NCBI GenBank assembly: GCA_963773685.1
Contig: CAVZBY010000005.1
Span: forward strand, 124,001-188,000
From: JALHVH01 sp963773685
GTDB taxonomy: Bacteria; Acidobacteriota; Aminicenantia; Aminicenantales; Saccharicenantaceae
Length of the DNA: 64,000 bases
Direction of reading: 5' to 3'
Part shown: positions 35,678 through 43,507 of the stretch, piece after piece
How the letters are laid out: the number at the start of each line of letters is the position of its first letter
Numbering within the stretch: the first letter of the stretch is position 1
Notes under the pieces: model-generated
Told to the model about the DNA's origin: nothing
Databases searched by the model: none
What the model saw: the letters and a program-made list of their open reading frames with translations, nothing else
Made by a program: the position numbers and the translations under genes

Positions 35678-36141
35678 ACTTCCAAGCGAGACAGGCGAGA
35701 CGAGCGAGACGGGCGAGACAAGCAAAACATAAGCCTTCAATAAGAACGGCTCTTTGTGGGCGAATCGGGCGAGACAGGCGAGACAGGCTAGACAAGAGGC
35801 TCGATGAAGCCCTTGAGTTGTAGCCGCAGGCTTCAGCCTGCGTTTTAAATCCCAGCGAGAAGGTCCGGACGGGCGAGACAAGCAAAACAAGAGGCTCGAA
35901 CAAGAACGGTTCTTTTAGGGCGAGATGGGCAGGACACGCGGCTCGGTGAGGTAGACATCTTGAAGGCGAGGCTGTTTTGTAGCCTCAGGCTTTAGCCTGA
36001 GCAGAACAGGACGCAGGCTGAAGCCTGCGGCTACATAAGCGGATACACCTAGTGAGGGGCCTTTGACGACATCTTTTAGTCTTTTCAGATGCCCCGACCT
36101 TCTTCCAGTCTCGCCCTTCTCGCCTGTCTCGTTCTTCTTAA
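35678..36141. repeat. Repeat mosaic between tRNA-Val and rplU
   Basis: A geneless 460-base stretch of type C nonamers (35684-35731, 35763-35795, 35870-35885, 36104-36136), a single type A copy (35820-35846), an asymmetric type A doublet (35979-36034), and recurring CAAGAGGCTCGA / AAGAACGG phrases that link the nonamer blocks. Confidence 0.8.
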
Positions 36142-36170
36142 TTGACATAAATCCGGCCTTATGCTACATT
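36142..36170 (+). promoter_or_regulatory. Promoter of rplU-rpmA
   Basis: TTGACA (36142-36147), 17-base spacer, TACATT (36165-36170), about 30 bases before the rplU start. Confidence 0.75.
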
Positions 36171-36208
36171 TAACGTCCTGTTTTTATTCTTCAAAAAAGG
36201 GTAGTCCT

Positions 36209-36757
36209 ATGTATGCTGTGATCAACACCGGCGGGAAACAGTACCGCGTCAAAGAAGGCGACGTCCTGGACGTCGAGAAGCTCGGCGTCGAACAGGGCGG
36301 GACGGTCCTCTTCGACCGCGTCCTGCTCATCGAGGACGAGGGCAAGGTCCTCATCGGGACCCCCGTCCTCTCCGGCGCCGCCGTCAAGGCGGAGGTCGTG
36401 GCCAATTTCAAGGGAGACAAGGTCCTCATCTTCAAGAAGAAGAGGAGGAAACAATACCGGAGAACGAAGGGCCATCGCCAACAGCTGGCCAAGGTCCGGA
36501 TCGTGAAGATCTACCCGGACACCTCGCTCGTTCCCAGGGAAGAACTGCAGGCCGCCCCTCCGGCGCCTAAGCCCGTTCCGGCCCCCGCGGCTTCCGCGGC
36601 TCCCAAGAAGCCGGCGGCCCGTCCGGCCCCGAAACCGAAACCGGTCCCGGTCGAGAAGAAGGCCAAGAAGCCTGCCGCCGCCCCCGAAAAGGCGACGACG
36701 AAGAAGAAGGCGCCGGCCAAGCCGGCCGCGAAGCCGAAGAAGGCAGCGAAGGAGTAA
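36209..36757 (+). CDS. rplU: Ribosomal protein L21 with long basic C-terminal extension
   Basis: Residues 1 to about 103 are a normal L21 (MYAVINTGGKQYRV at the start, KVLIFKKKRRKQYRRTKGHRQ in the RNA-binding part). The remaining 80 residues are an Ala/Pro/Lys-rich tail like histone H1 or other low-complexity nucleic-acid-binding tails, ending KKAAKE. The start at 36209 is fixed by the family N-terminus. The usual rpmA and obgE follow. Confidence 0.95.
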   Translation: MYAVINTGGKQYRVKEGDVLDVEKLGVEQGGTVLFDRVLLIEDEGKVLIGTPVLSGAAVKAEVVANFKGDKVLIFKKKRRKQYRRTKGHRQQLAKVRIVKIYPDTSLVPREELQAAPPAPKPVPAPAASAAPKKPAARPAPKPKPVPVEKKAKKPAAAPEKATTKKKAPAKPAAKPKKAAKE

Positions 36758-36760
36758 GTC

Positions 36761-37009
36761 ATGGCGCAGAAAGGCGGAGCGGCACGAAACGGAAGGGACA
36801 GCCAGTCCAAGAGGCTCGGCGTCAAGAGGTTCGGCGGCCAGCAGGTCAACGCGGGGACGATCATCGTCCGCCAAAGGGGCACGCCCATCAAGCCCGGCGA
36901 GAACGTCGGCAAAGGCAAGGACGATACGCTCTTCGCGCTCGTCACCGGAACCGTCCTATTCGAAGACAAGGGAAAGAAGGGCAAGCGCGTCGCTGTCGTC
37001 CCGGCCTGA
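36761..37009 (+). CDS. rpmA: Ribosomal protein L27
   Basis: An 82-residue protein with the typical L27 core (GGAARNGRDSQSKRLGVKRF, then GTIIVRQRGTPIKPGENVG). It lies three bases after rplU in the universal L21-L27-Obg order. The N-terminus starts MAQKGGAARNG, so it has no cleavable Firmicutes-type leader. Confidence 0.97.
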   Translation: MAQKGGAARNGRDSQSKRLGVKRFGGQQVNAGTIIVRQRGTPIKPGENVGKGKDDTLFALVTGTVLFEDKGKKGKRVAVVPA

Positions 37010-37105
37010 TGCCCGCCGCGCGATCGGCTTCGCCCACGGCCGAGAAGAGGTTCCCGGAACGGGAGCTTCCGGGCATGAGTTGGCTTTTGGGGGGATAAGA
37101 GTCCG

Positions 37106-38134
37106 TTGTTCGTCGATCAGGTCCATGTCGTCGTCAAGGCGGGAAAGGGCGGCAATGGATGCGTCAGCTTCCGCCGCGAATCCAAGGTGCCGAGAGGCGG
37201 GCCGGACGGCGGCCGCGGCGGCGACGGCGGGAGCGTCTTCCTGGTCTCCGAATCCAACCTGAACTCGCTCGTCTATTTCCGCTTCCATCCCCTCAACAGG
37301 GCGAAGAACGGCAAGCCCGGCGAGGGGAGCAACCGTCAGGGAAAGCGCGGCGAGGACATCGTCCTGCGCGTCCCCGTCGGGACCATTGTCCGGGAAGAGG
37401 GCCAGGAGAAGATCCTTCACGATTTTCTCGAGCAGGGGCAGGTCTTCCTCGCGGCCAGGGGCGGCAAGGGCGGACGGGGGAACGCCTCCTACGCCACCGC
37501 GACGCACCAGACCCCCCGTGAATTCCAGCCCGGACGGCCTGGCGAAGAGAAGGACCTGTTCCTCGAGCTGAAGATCATCGCCGACATCGGCCTCGTGGGG
37601 TTTCCGAATGTCGGCAAGTCGACCCTGATATCGGGGATCTCCGCCGCCCGGCCGGTCGTCGCCGACTATCCCTTCACGACGCTCACCCCGAACCTCGGGG
37701 TCGTGGAAGCCGGCGGGTCCCGCCGCTTCGTCGTGGCGGATATCCCGGGGCTCATCGCCGGGGCGCACGAAGGGCACGGCCTGGGGATCCGGTTCCTCAA
37801 GCACATCGAGAGGACGAAGCTCCTCGTCCATCTCATCGACGTCTCCCCGGCGACGGGGCGCGACCCCGCCGACGATTACGCCGTCGTCATGAAGGAGCTC
37901 GAGGCCTACGATCCCGCCCTTGCGGCCCGGCCGAAGATCATCGTGGCCAACAAGACCGACGCCCTCGGGGGCCGGAGGTCGCGGCTCGAGACGGTGAGAC
38001 GGCTGGCGGCTAAGGAGGGGGCGCCCTTCTTCGCGGTCTCGGCGCTCACGGGGAAAGGGCTCAAAGAGCTGGCGGACGGAATGGCCCGAGCCCTGGAATC
38101 CCCCGGGCGCGCGGAAGGGACAGTCCCGGAATGA
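37106..38134 (+). CDS. obgE: Obg family GTPase
   Basis: A 342-residue protein: glycine-rich Obg domain (1-158; GKGGNGCVSFRRES, GGKGGRGN), then a G domain with GFPNVGKS, DIPGLIAGAH and NKTD. It lacks the extra C-terminal OCT domain. It acts in 50S subunit assembly. The start is TTG at 37106 (MFVDQVHVVV matches the family start), with a G-rich ribosome site; nadD overlaps its stop codon as ATGA. Confidence 0.95.
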   Translation: MFVDQVHVVVKAGKGGNGCVSFRRESKVPRGGPDGGRGGDGGSVFLVSESNLNSLVYFRFHPLNRAKNGKPGEGSNRQGKRGEDIVLRVPVGTIVREEGQEKILHDFLEQGQVFLAARGGKGGRGNASYATATHQTPREFQPGRPGEEKDLFLELKIIADIGLVGFPNVGKSTLISGISAARPVVADYPFTTLTPNLGVVEAGGSRRFVVADIPGLIAGAHEGHGLGIRFLKHIERTKLLVHLIDVSPATGRDPADDYAVVMKELEAYDPALAARPKIIVANKTDALGGRRSRLETVRRLAAKEGAPFFAVSALTGKGLKELADGMARALESPGRAEGTVPE

Positions 38135-38796
38135 CGGAACGGATCGGGCTCTTCGGGGGGACGTTCGACCCCATCCACCTCGGGCACATCCGGGCGGCCC
38201 GGGAGGTCCTAGAGAAGTTCGCCCTGGACAGGATCCTGTTCATCCCGTCCTTCATTCCCCCTCATAAGGAGAGGAAGGGGATGGCGCCGGCCCGGGACCG
38301 GCTCCGGATGGTCGAGCTGGCCTGCGCCGGAGAACCGCGCTTCGCGGCCTCGTCCATCGAGGTCGACGCGGGCGGGAGGTCCTATTCCATCCTGACCCTG
38401 GAGCGGATCCGGGCGCTCCATCCCGAGGCCGGGATCTTCTTCATCCTGGGCGCCGACGCGTTCCTCGAGATCGGGACGTGGCGCGAGCACCAACGGGTCC
38501 TGGACGAGGCCTTGTTCATCGTCATCTCCCGGCCCGGCGCGCGTCTCGCGGACGCGGCCGGGGCGATCACGGGGCCGCTCCGGAGCCAGGTCCGTGCGAT
38601 CGAGGAAGGCGAAACCGTCGACGAGACCGTGCTCGCCGGCCATCGGATCTTCCTCCTGCCCATCCGGGCCCTCGACGTCTCGTCGACCGAGGTCCGGAGG
38701 CGCGTCCGGGCGGGGGAGGCGGTCGCGGGGCTCGTCCCGGAGGCCGTCGGGGACTATATCCGTTCCCATGGACTGTATCGCGACAGGGAGGCATAG
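38131..38796 (+). CDS. nadD: Nicotinate-nucleotide adenylyltransferase
   Basis: A 221-residue NadD: GGTFDPIHLGHI nucleotide-binding motif at residues 8-19, PPHKER, and the C-terminal DVSSTEVRRRV (ISSTxVR-type) motif. It converts nicotinate mononucleotide to deamido-NAD. It is translationally coupled to obgE (4-base overlap) and followed by rsfS, a common bacterial order. Confidence 0.96.
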   Translation: MTERIGLFGGTFDPIHLGHIRAAREVLEKFALDRILFIPSFIPPHKERKGMAPARDRLRMVELACAGEPRFAASSIEVDAGGRSYSILTLERIRALHPEAGIFFILGADAFLEIGTWREHQRVLDEALFIVISRPGARLADAAGAITGPLRSQVRAIEEGETVDETVLAGHRIFLLPIRALDVSSTEVRRRVRAGEAVAGLVPEAVGDYIRSHGLYRDREA

Positions 38797-38799
38797 AGG

Positions 38800-39174
38800 A
38801 TGATGACCGAAAAGACGACGAAAAGGACCGGCAAGCGCAACCTTCCCCCGGAGGTCCGGCTGGCCGTCAAGGCCGCCCAGGCGAAGCTCGGCGAGACCAT
38901 CCGCGTCCTGGACCTCAGGGACCTCTCCGCGTTCACGGACTTTTTCGTCATCACGAGCGGGAATTCCTCGCGCCATAACGCCGCGATTCTCGAGTCCGTC
39001 GAGGACGCGCTCAAGGCGTCGGGTCTCCGGCCCCTGAGCGTCGAGGGGAGGGGGTCGGCCGATTGGGGCCTCCTGGATTACGGCTCTTTCCTCGTCCACG
39101 TCTTCTCCCCGACGGCGCGCGACCATTATTCCCTGGAGAAGCTCTGGGGGGACGCCCTGAAGATCGAATACTAA
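38800..39174 (+). CDS. rsfS: Ribosomal silencing factor RsfS
   Basis: A 124-residue DUF143 protein with a basic N-terminal extension (about 20 residues), then ITSGNSSRHNAAI, GRGSADWGLLDYGSFLVHVF and REHYSLEKLW-like motifs (here RDHYSLEKLW). It binds L14 to block subunit joining. AGGGAGG lies eight bases before ATG 38800. Confidence 0.95.
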   Translation: MMTEKTTKRTGKRNLPPEVRLAVKAAQAKLGETIRVLDLRDLSAFTDFFVITSGNSSRHNAAILESVEDALKASGLRPLSVEGRGSADWGLLDYGSFLVHVFSPTARDHYSLEKLWGDALKIEY

Positions 39175-39242
39175 GGCCTTGACTTTTCCCTTCTGAATCA
39201 TTATTTTGTATGAACCTCGAAAGGCGTTCACCGGGCTTTCCG

Positions 39243-39710
39243 ATGGAATTGAGATTCATTTGGCCGGGGAAGACAAAGGGTCCGGGGGCCCGGAGCCTCC
39301 AGGAATTCTATCTGGGCCGGATCCGGCCGCTGGCCTCGGCGAGCGTCTTCGAGACGAAAGAAGCCCGGGGGTTGGACGAGCGGGCGGCCGCGAAGATCCT
39401 GGATATCGAGGCCAGGGGCATGGAGCCCCGGCTGGACGGGAGCTACGTGATCTGCCTCGCCGATAAGGGGAAAGAGATGTCGTCGATCGAACTCGCCCGT
39501 TTCCTGGCGAAACGGGCCGAAGAGCCGTCCCGGCCGCCGGCCTTCGTCGCCGGCGGGTTCCTCGGCCTGGCCGGGCGGATCCTCGAGAGGGCGGATCTGC
39601 GCCTCTCGCTGTCGCGGATGACGTTCTCGCACGAGCTGGCGAGGGTCGTCCTCTTGGAACAGATCTACAGGTCCTTGACCATAATGAAAGGCACACACTA
39701 CGCCAAATGA
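39243..39710 (+). CDS. rlmH: 23S rRNA pseudouridine1915 N3-methyltransferase RlmH
   Basis: A 155-residue SPOUT methyltransferase, the standard length. It starts MELRFIWPGKTKG and ends with the conserved SRMTFSHELARVVLLEQIYRSLTIMKGTHYAK-type tail (SRMTFSHELAR, YRSLTI, HY). An in-frame ATG at 39210 would add 11 residues; the internal start is chosen because family members begin MKI/MELRxIWxGK. It follows rsfS as in many genomes. Confidence 0.92.
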   Translation: MELRFIWPGKTKGPGARSLQEFYLGRIRPLASASVFETKEARGLDERAAAKILDIEARGMEPRLDGSYVICLADKGKEMSSIELARFLAKRAEEPSRPPAFVAGGFLGLAGRILERADLRLSLSRMTFSHELARVVLLEQIYRSLTIMKGTHYAK

Positions 39711-39723
39711 GGGGGTCGGAGAC

Positions 39724-40095
39724 GTGACAAAGAAGATGAACAAGAAAGAGAAACAGGAATTCCGGAAGACGCTCCTGGACAAGAAGGAGCGGATCGTCCA
39801 CAAGCTCAGCCAAGTCATGACCGAGAGCAAAGAGGTCGAGATGAATGTCGCTCAGGACCTGGTCGATAAGGCCGAGAGCTCTTATACCAAGGAGTTCCTC
39901 CTGAGCCTTTCCGACGGCGAGCGCGATCAGCTGATGCTGATCGACGAGGCGCTCCGCCGTCTGGACAAGGACGGGTTCGGCCTGTGCCAGCTCTGCGGCC
40001 GCGAGATCAGCAAGAAGCGGATCGAAGCCCTGCCCTGGACGCCCACCTGCATCAACTGCCAGCAGAAGGCGGAGGAAGAGTCCGCCGCGGAGTGA
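39724..40095 (+). CDS. DksA/TraR family zinc-finger protein
   Basis: A 123-residue protein: an N-terminal coiled-coil half with a DLVDKA motif matching the DxxDxA tip of DksA, and a C4 zinc finger CQLCGREI...CINCQ. Such proteins bind the RNA polymerase secondary channel. The GTG at 39724 has GAGGGGG eight bases before it; an ATG four codons in is possible. The stop overlaps the comF GTG start. Confidence 0.9.
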   Translation: MTKKMNKKEKQEFRKTLLDKKERIVHKLSQVMTESKEVEMNVAQDLVDKAESSYTKEFLLSLSDGERDQLMLIDEALRRLDKDGFGLCQLCGREISKKRIEALPWTPTCINCQQKAEEESAAE

Positions 40096-40838
40096 CCCGG
40101 GCGCGGCGCTCGGTCGCGGGCGCCTGGCTCCGCCGGGCGGAGCTCGTTTTTTTCCCTTCGTTCTGCCGCCGTTGCGGACGTCTCCTCGACAGGCCGGGCG
40201 AACGCCTGGTCTGCGGGGACTGTTGGGCCGAGGCGCGCCCCGCCCGACGCGCGGCTCTCTGCACCGTCTGCGGCCGGTTCTTCGAAGGCGCGGGCGAATC
40301 CCACGTCTGCCGCGCCTGCGTCGAACACCGCCCCCCCTACGCCATCCACCGGTCCTGCGGGGCGTACGACGGGGCCCTCAAGGACATCATCCTCCTGTTC
40401 AAGTACCGGAGGCTGTCCGTCCTCGGCCGGGGGCTGGCCGGGATCGCCGGGGAGGCCGTCGGCGGGGATGCGGACCTTTGGCGGGGCGTCGACGCGGTGA
40501 TCCCCGTCCCCCTCCATCCGCGGCGGAAGCGGGAAAGAGGCTTCAACCAGTCCCGCGTCTTCGCCGTGGAGTTGGGGAGGATCATGAAGGTCGATGTGCG
40601 CGACGGCGCGCTGGTCAAGGTTCGGAACGCGCCCCCGCAGACGTCCCTCGAGGGACGGGAGCGGGACGGGAACGTCCGGGGCGCTTATCGTGTCGCGAAA
40701 GAGGATGCCGTCGTTGGAAGAATTCTCCTGCTTGCCGACGATGTTTATACGACGGGTGCCACGGTCGGGGAGTGTGCCCGGACTCTTCTCGAGGCGGGCG
40801 CGAAAGAGGTCCGGGCGGTCACCATCGCCCGGGCCTGA
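40092..40838 (+). CDS. ComF family phosphoribosyltransferase-like protein
   Basis: A 248-residue protein: four N-terminal Cys pairs (FCRRC, VCGDC, CTVC, VCRAC) forming zinc fingers, and a C-terminal phosphoribosyltransferase domain with the PRPP loop ILLADDVYTTGATV. ComF proteins support DNA uptake or recombination in some species. The GTG start at 40092 overlaps the DksA-like stop by four bases. Confidence 0.88.
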   Translation: MTRARRSVAGAWLRRAELVFFPSFCRRCGRLLDRPGERLVCGDCWAEARPARRAALCTVCGRFFEGAGESHVCRACVEHRPPYAIHRSCGAYDGALKDIILLFKYRRLSVLGRGLAGIAGEAVGGDADLWRGVDAVIPVPLHPRRKRERGFNQSRVFAVELGRIMKVDVRDGALVKVRNAPPQTSLEGRERDGNVRGAYRVAKEDAVVGRILLLADDVYTTGATVGECARTLLEAGAKEVRAVTIARA

Positions 40839-40842
40839 ATCA

Positions 40843-41009
40843 AATCCCCCCTGCCCCCCTTTTGTAAAGGGGGTACCAATTCCCCCCAACCCCCCTTTAG
40901 GAAAGGGGAGGAATCATGGGGCGCCCATGGGAATGAAAATCCCCTTTGGAAAAGAGGGGTTGGTGGGAATGAATTCCCCCCTTTGGAAAAGGGGGGCAGG
41001 GGGGATTTA
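40843..41009. repeat. Four type B palindromes between convergent genes
   Basis: Four consecutive C-rich/G-rich palindromes (such as CCCCCTTTTGTAAAGGGGG and CCCCCTTTGGAAAAGGGGGG) fill the gap between comF and the convergent hsp20 gene. They may double as terminators. Confidence 0.8.
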
Positions 41010-41013
41010 AGCC

Positions 41014-41484
41014 TTACTTCTTCGACTTCTCGGCGGGTAGAGGGGTCACGATCTTGACGGTCTTGGGCTTGGACTCGGGCTTCTTGGGCATATGGACCTT
41101 GAGGACCCCGCCCTCATGCCGGGCCTCGATGTGCTCCTGATCCACGGTTCCGGGGAGCGAGAACGACCGGTAGAAAGAACCGTAGGATCTCTCGATCCGG
41201 TGATAGTTCTCCTCTCGAGTCTCCTTCTCGAACCTCCGTTCCCCCTTGAGCGACAGGGTGTTGTCCTCGATCTTGATCTCGATGTCCTTCTCGTCGACCC
41301 CGGGGACCTCTGCCGAAAGAACGATCTCGCTCTCCGTCTCATAAATGTCTACGGCGGGGGACCAGGAGCCGGTGATCATGTCCTTCTCCTCGCCCCGGGC
41401 GGCAACGGCGTCCTCGAACAGCCGGTTCATCTTGTCCCTCAAGGTGACGACGTCCCTGAACGGATCCCATCTGATGATAGCCAT
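41014..41484 (-). CDS. Hsp20/alpha-crystallin small heat shock protein
   Basis: A 156-residue protein: N-terminal MAIIRWDPFRDVVTLRDKMNRLF, an alpha-crystallin domain (about 42-135, VPGVDEKDIEIKI, RSYGSFYRSFSLP), and the GVLKVHMPK motif near the C-terminus. It holds unfolded proteins. AGGAGG lies six bases before the ATG, and a consensus promoter is upstream; no CIRCE element is visible. Confidence 0.95.
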   Translation of the reverse strand: MAIIRWDPFRDVVTLRDKMNRLFEDAVAARGEEKDMITGSWSPAVDIYETESEIVLSAEVPGVDEKDIEIKIEDNTLSLKGERRFEKETREENYHRIERSYGSFYRSFSLPGTVDQEHIEARHEGGVLKVHMPKKPESKPKTVKIVTPLPAEKSKK

Positions 41485-41513
41485 ATATAGCCTCCTAACT
41501 TTAGTGTGATAAT

Positions 41514-41542
41514 AATATAATATATGAGTATCTACTTGTCAA
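41514..41542 (-). promoter_or_regulatory. Promoter of hsp20
   Basis: On the minus strand: TTGACA (41537-41542), 17-base spacer, TATATT (41514-41519), in an AT-rich stretch. Confidence 0.8.
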
Positions 41543-41992
41543 CTATTAACATGAAAAAGGGCGGCCTGGATAACACCTGGAGTTTGGCCAAAATCCCCCC
41601 TAAACCCCCCTTTTCAAAGGGGGGAAATTTTGCGGATCTTCGGATAAGCGCGTTTCTTTTTGTGCCTTCATATCAATGGCGGAGGGGTGATGCCTGGAGG
41701 AGGTCGTCTGAGCGTTGGGCCAAAAGCGTATCCGTGGCGAGGAGGTCCGCCCCGTAAACCCCAGTCGTGAAGGGGGCCCATCGCTCTTGCGATGGGGGAA
41801 CCTGCCTGCAGGTTCCCGGGTCTGGGGTCAAGGGGCGGCCTCCGAACCCCGGGACGCGTACCCCGAGCCGGGAATTCCTCCAGGCATAAAAAGAAACGGA
41901 ACATGCGATACCCAGGAATTGGAGGAGGAACCTGGGAAGGGGGGCTGCGGGGAGATGGATACCCCCCTTTGTAAAAGGGGGGCTGGGGGGAT
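41543..41992. repeat. Geneless repeat region between rsmI and hsp20
   Basis: About 450 bases holding type B palindromes at 41591-41630 and 41961-41992 and the second copy of the type D element (41741-41844). No coding frame here is supported by composition or start signals. Confidence 0.7.
41741..41844 (-). repeat. Type D structured element, copy 2
   Basis: Outer arms GGAGGTCCGCCCCGTAAACC and GGGGTCAAGGGGCGGCCTCC are inverted with a few mismatches. Inside are CCCATCGC-TCTT-GCGATGGG and GGGAACCTGC-CT-GCAGGTTCCC. On the minus strand the order of hairpins and the linking GGTTCCCCCATCG match copy 1 at 21777-21931. Confidence 0.65.
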
Positions 41993-42691
41993 TTAAGCGC
42001 CGTGGATCAATACCGTGGATTCGCCCTTGAAAGTCCTCTTCCCCGCCGCCTCGAGGAGCTCCGAGGCCGTGCCTCTTATGAACTCCTCGTGGATCTTCGT
42101 CAGCTCCCTGGCGATGACCGTCTTCCGGTCCCCCAGGGTCTCGAGGATCGCGGATAGGAACTCCGGGATGCGGCGGACCGGCAGGTAGAAGACCAGGGTC
42201 GCCTCTTCTTCCTTGAGGGAGGCCAGGAGCTTCCGCGTCGCCTCCTTCTTGGGCGGCGGGAACCCGGCGAAAAGGACGCGGTGTGTCGGGAGCCCGGCGG
42301 CCGAGAGCCCCGCGGCGAGGGCCGAAGGTCCGGGAATGGGGACGACGCGAAACCCTTCTTTCAAGGCCTCGCGGATCAGCGGGAATCCGGGGTCGGAAAT
42401 GCCCGGCGTCCCCGCGTCCGAGACCAGGGCGATGTCTTTCCCCGACTTGAGGAGGCCGATGATCTCCGGAACGCGCCGGTTCTCCCGCGGCTGGAAGTAG
42501 GAGATGAGCCGCTTCCGGATCTCATAGGCGTTGAGGAGCTTGACCGTCTGGCGCGTGTCCTCGCAGGCGATGGCCTCGACCTCCTTCAGGACGCGCAGGG
42601 CCCGCAGGGTGACGTCCTCCAGGTTCCCGATGGGCGTCGCGACGATGTAGAGGGTCCCGCTCCCGGAGGTCCCGGAGGATCTCGGCTCCAC
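41993..42691 (-). CDS. rsmI: 16S rRNA (cytidine1402-2'-O)-methyltransferase
   Basis: A 232-residue tetrapyrrole-methylase-fold enzyme: LYIVATPIGNLEDVTLRAL, CEDTRQTVKLL, SDAGTPGISDPG (SAM-binding motif) and IPGPSALAAGLSAAGLP. It modifies C1402 of 16S rRNA. The GTG start at 42691 lies three bases after the nadE stop, so it is part of the nitrilase-nadE-rsmI operon. Confidence 0.95.
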   Translation of the reverse strand: MEPRSSGTSGSGTLYIVATPIGNLEDVTLRALRVLKEVEAIACEDTRQTVKLLNAYEIRKRLISYFQPRENRRVPEIIGLLKSGKDIALVSDAGTPGISDPGFPLIREALKEGFRVVPIPGPSALAAGLSAAGLPTHRVLFAGFPPPKKEATRKLLASLKEEEATLVFYLPVRRIPEFLSAILETLGDRKTVIARELTKIHEEFIRGTASELLEAAGKRTFKGESTVLIHGA

Positions 42692-42694
42692 GGC

Positions 42695-43507
42695 TCACTT
42701 CTCCCGGTCGTAGGGATAGAGGAAATCGTGGCCGACGGTCCGGGACGAGATCTTGGCGATCGGCGGGAGCTTGCGCTTGAACTCCGACCTTCGGACCATG
42801 TCCGCGACGCGCCCGACGACCTCGGCCTTGAAGCCCAGGGCGACGATCTCCGGGACGGACTTCCGGCGGTCCGCCATCTCGTAGAGGATGGCGTCGAGCT
42901 CCGTGTAGGCGATTCCCAGCTCGGCCTCGTCCGTCTGGCCGGGCCAGAGCCCGGCCGTCGGGAGCTTCTCCAGGATGGGTTTCGGCACGCCCAGCCAGGC
43001 CGCGAGCTCGCGGACCTGGGTCTTGTAAAGGTCCCCGATGGGATTGATGGCGCAGGCCATGTCGCCGTGGATCGTTCCGTATCCGACCAGGAGCTCGGAT
43101 TTGTTGCTCGTTCCCAGGATGAGAGCCTTCTCGCGGGCGGAGACGTCGTAAAGGATCGACATCCGCTCCCTGGCCATCTTATTTCCGCGGAGGACGCAAT
43201 TGTCGGTCGGATGACGGGAGAAATAAGCGTCGACCTGCGGGGCGATGTCGATGGTCTCGGACCGGATCCCCAGCGTGCGGGCCAGAGCGCTGGCGTCCGC
43301 GACGTCGGCGGGGCAGGCCTCTCCGTACGGCATGATGAGGGCCAGGACGCTCCCGGGGCCGAGGGCGCGGGACGCGAGGATGGCGCAGACCGCGGAATCC
43401 AGGCCCCCGGAAAGCCCGAGGACGCCCTTCGTGAACCCGAACCGGCCCAGCTCCTCGCGGATGAACCGCGTCAGGACCTTCTCCACGAACGCGCCGTTAA
43501 TCTTCAT
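42695..43507 (-). CDS. nadE: NAD synthetase, single-domain
   Basis: A 270-residue synthetase with the PP-loop SGGLDSAVCAI, GTSNKSELLVGYGTIHGD and a C-terminal KISSRTVGHDFLYPYDR. It makes NAD from deamido-NAD. Standing alone it would use ammonia; the preceding gene, overlapping by 11 bases, encodes a nitrilase-fold amidase that could supply ammonia from glutamine. nadD lies 4.5 kb away. Confidence 0.95.
   Translation of the reverse strand: MKINGAFVEKVLTRFIREELGRFGFTKGVLGLSGGLDSAVCAILASRALGPGSVLALIMPYGEACPADVADASALARTLGIRSETIDIAPQVDAYFSRHPTDNCVLRGNKMARERMSILYDVSAREKALILGTSNKSELLVGYGTIHGDMACAINPIGDLYKTQVRELAAWLGVPKPILEKLPTAGLWPGQTDEAELGIAYTELDAILYEMADRRKSVPEIVALGFKAEVVGRVADMVRRSEFKRKLPPIAKISSRTVGHDFLYPYDREK

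Noticed and set aside
35634..35903. Small minus-strand frame over tRNA-Val
   Set aside because: It encodes Cys-Leu-Ala-Arg repeats from type C nonamers and part of the tRNA; a familiar false ORF pattern near tRNAs.
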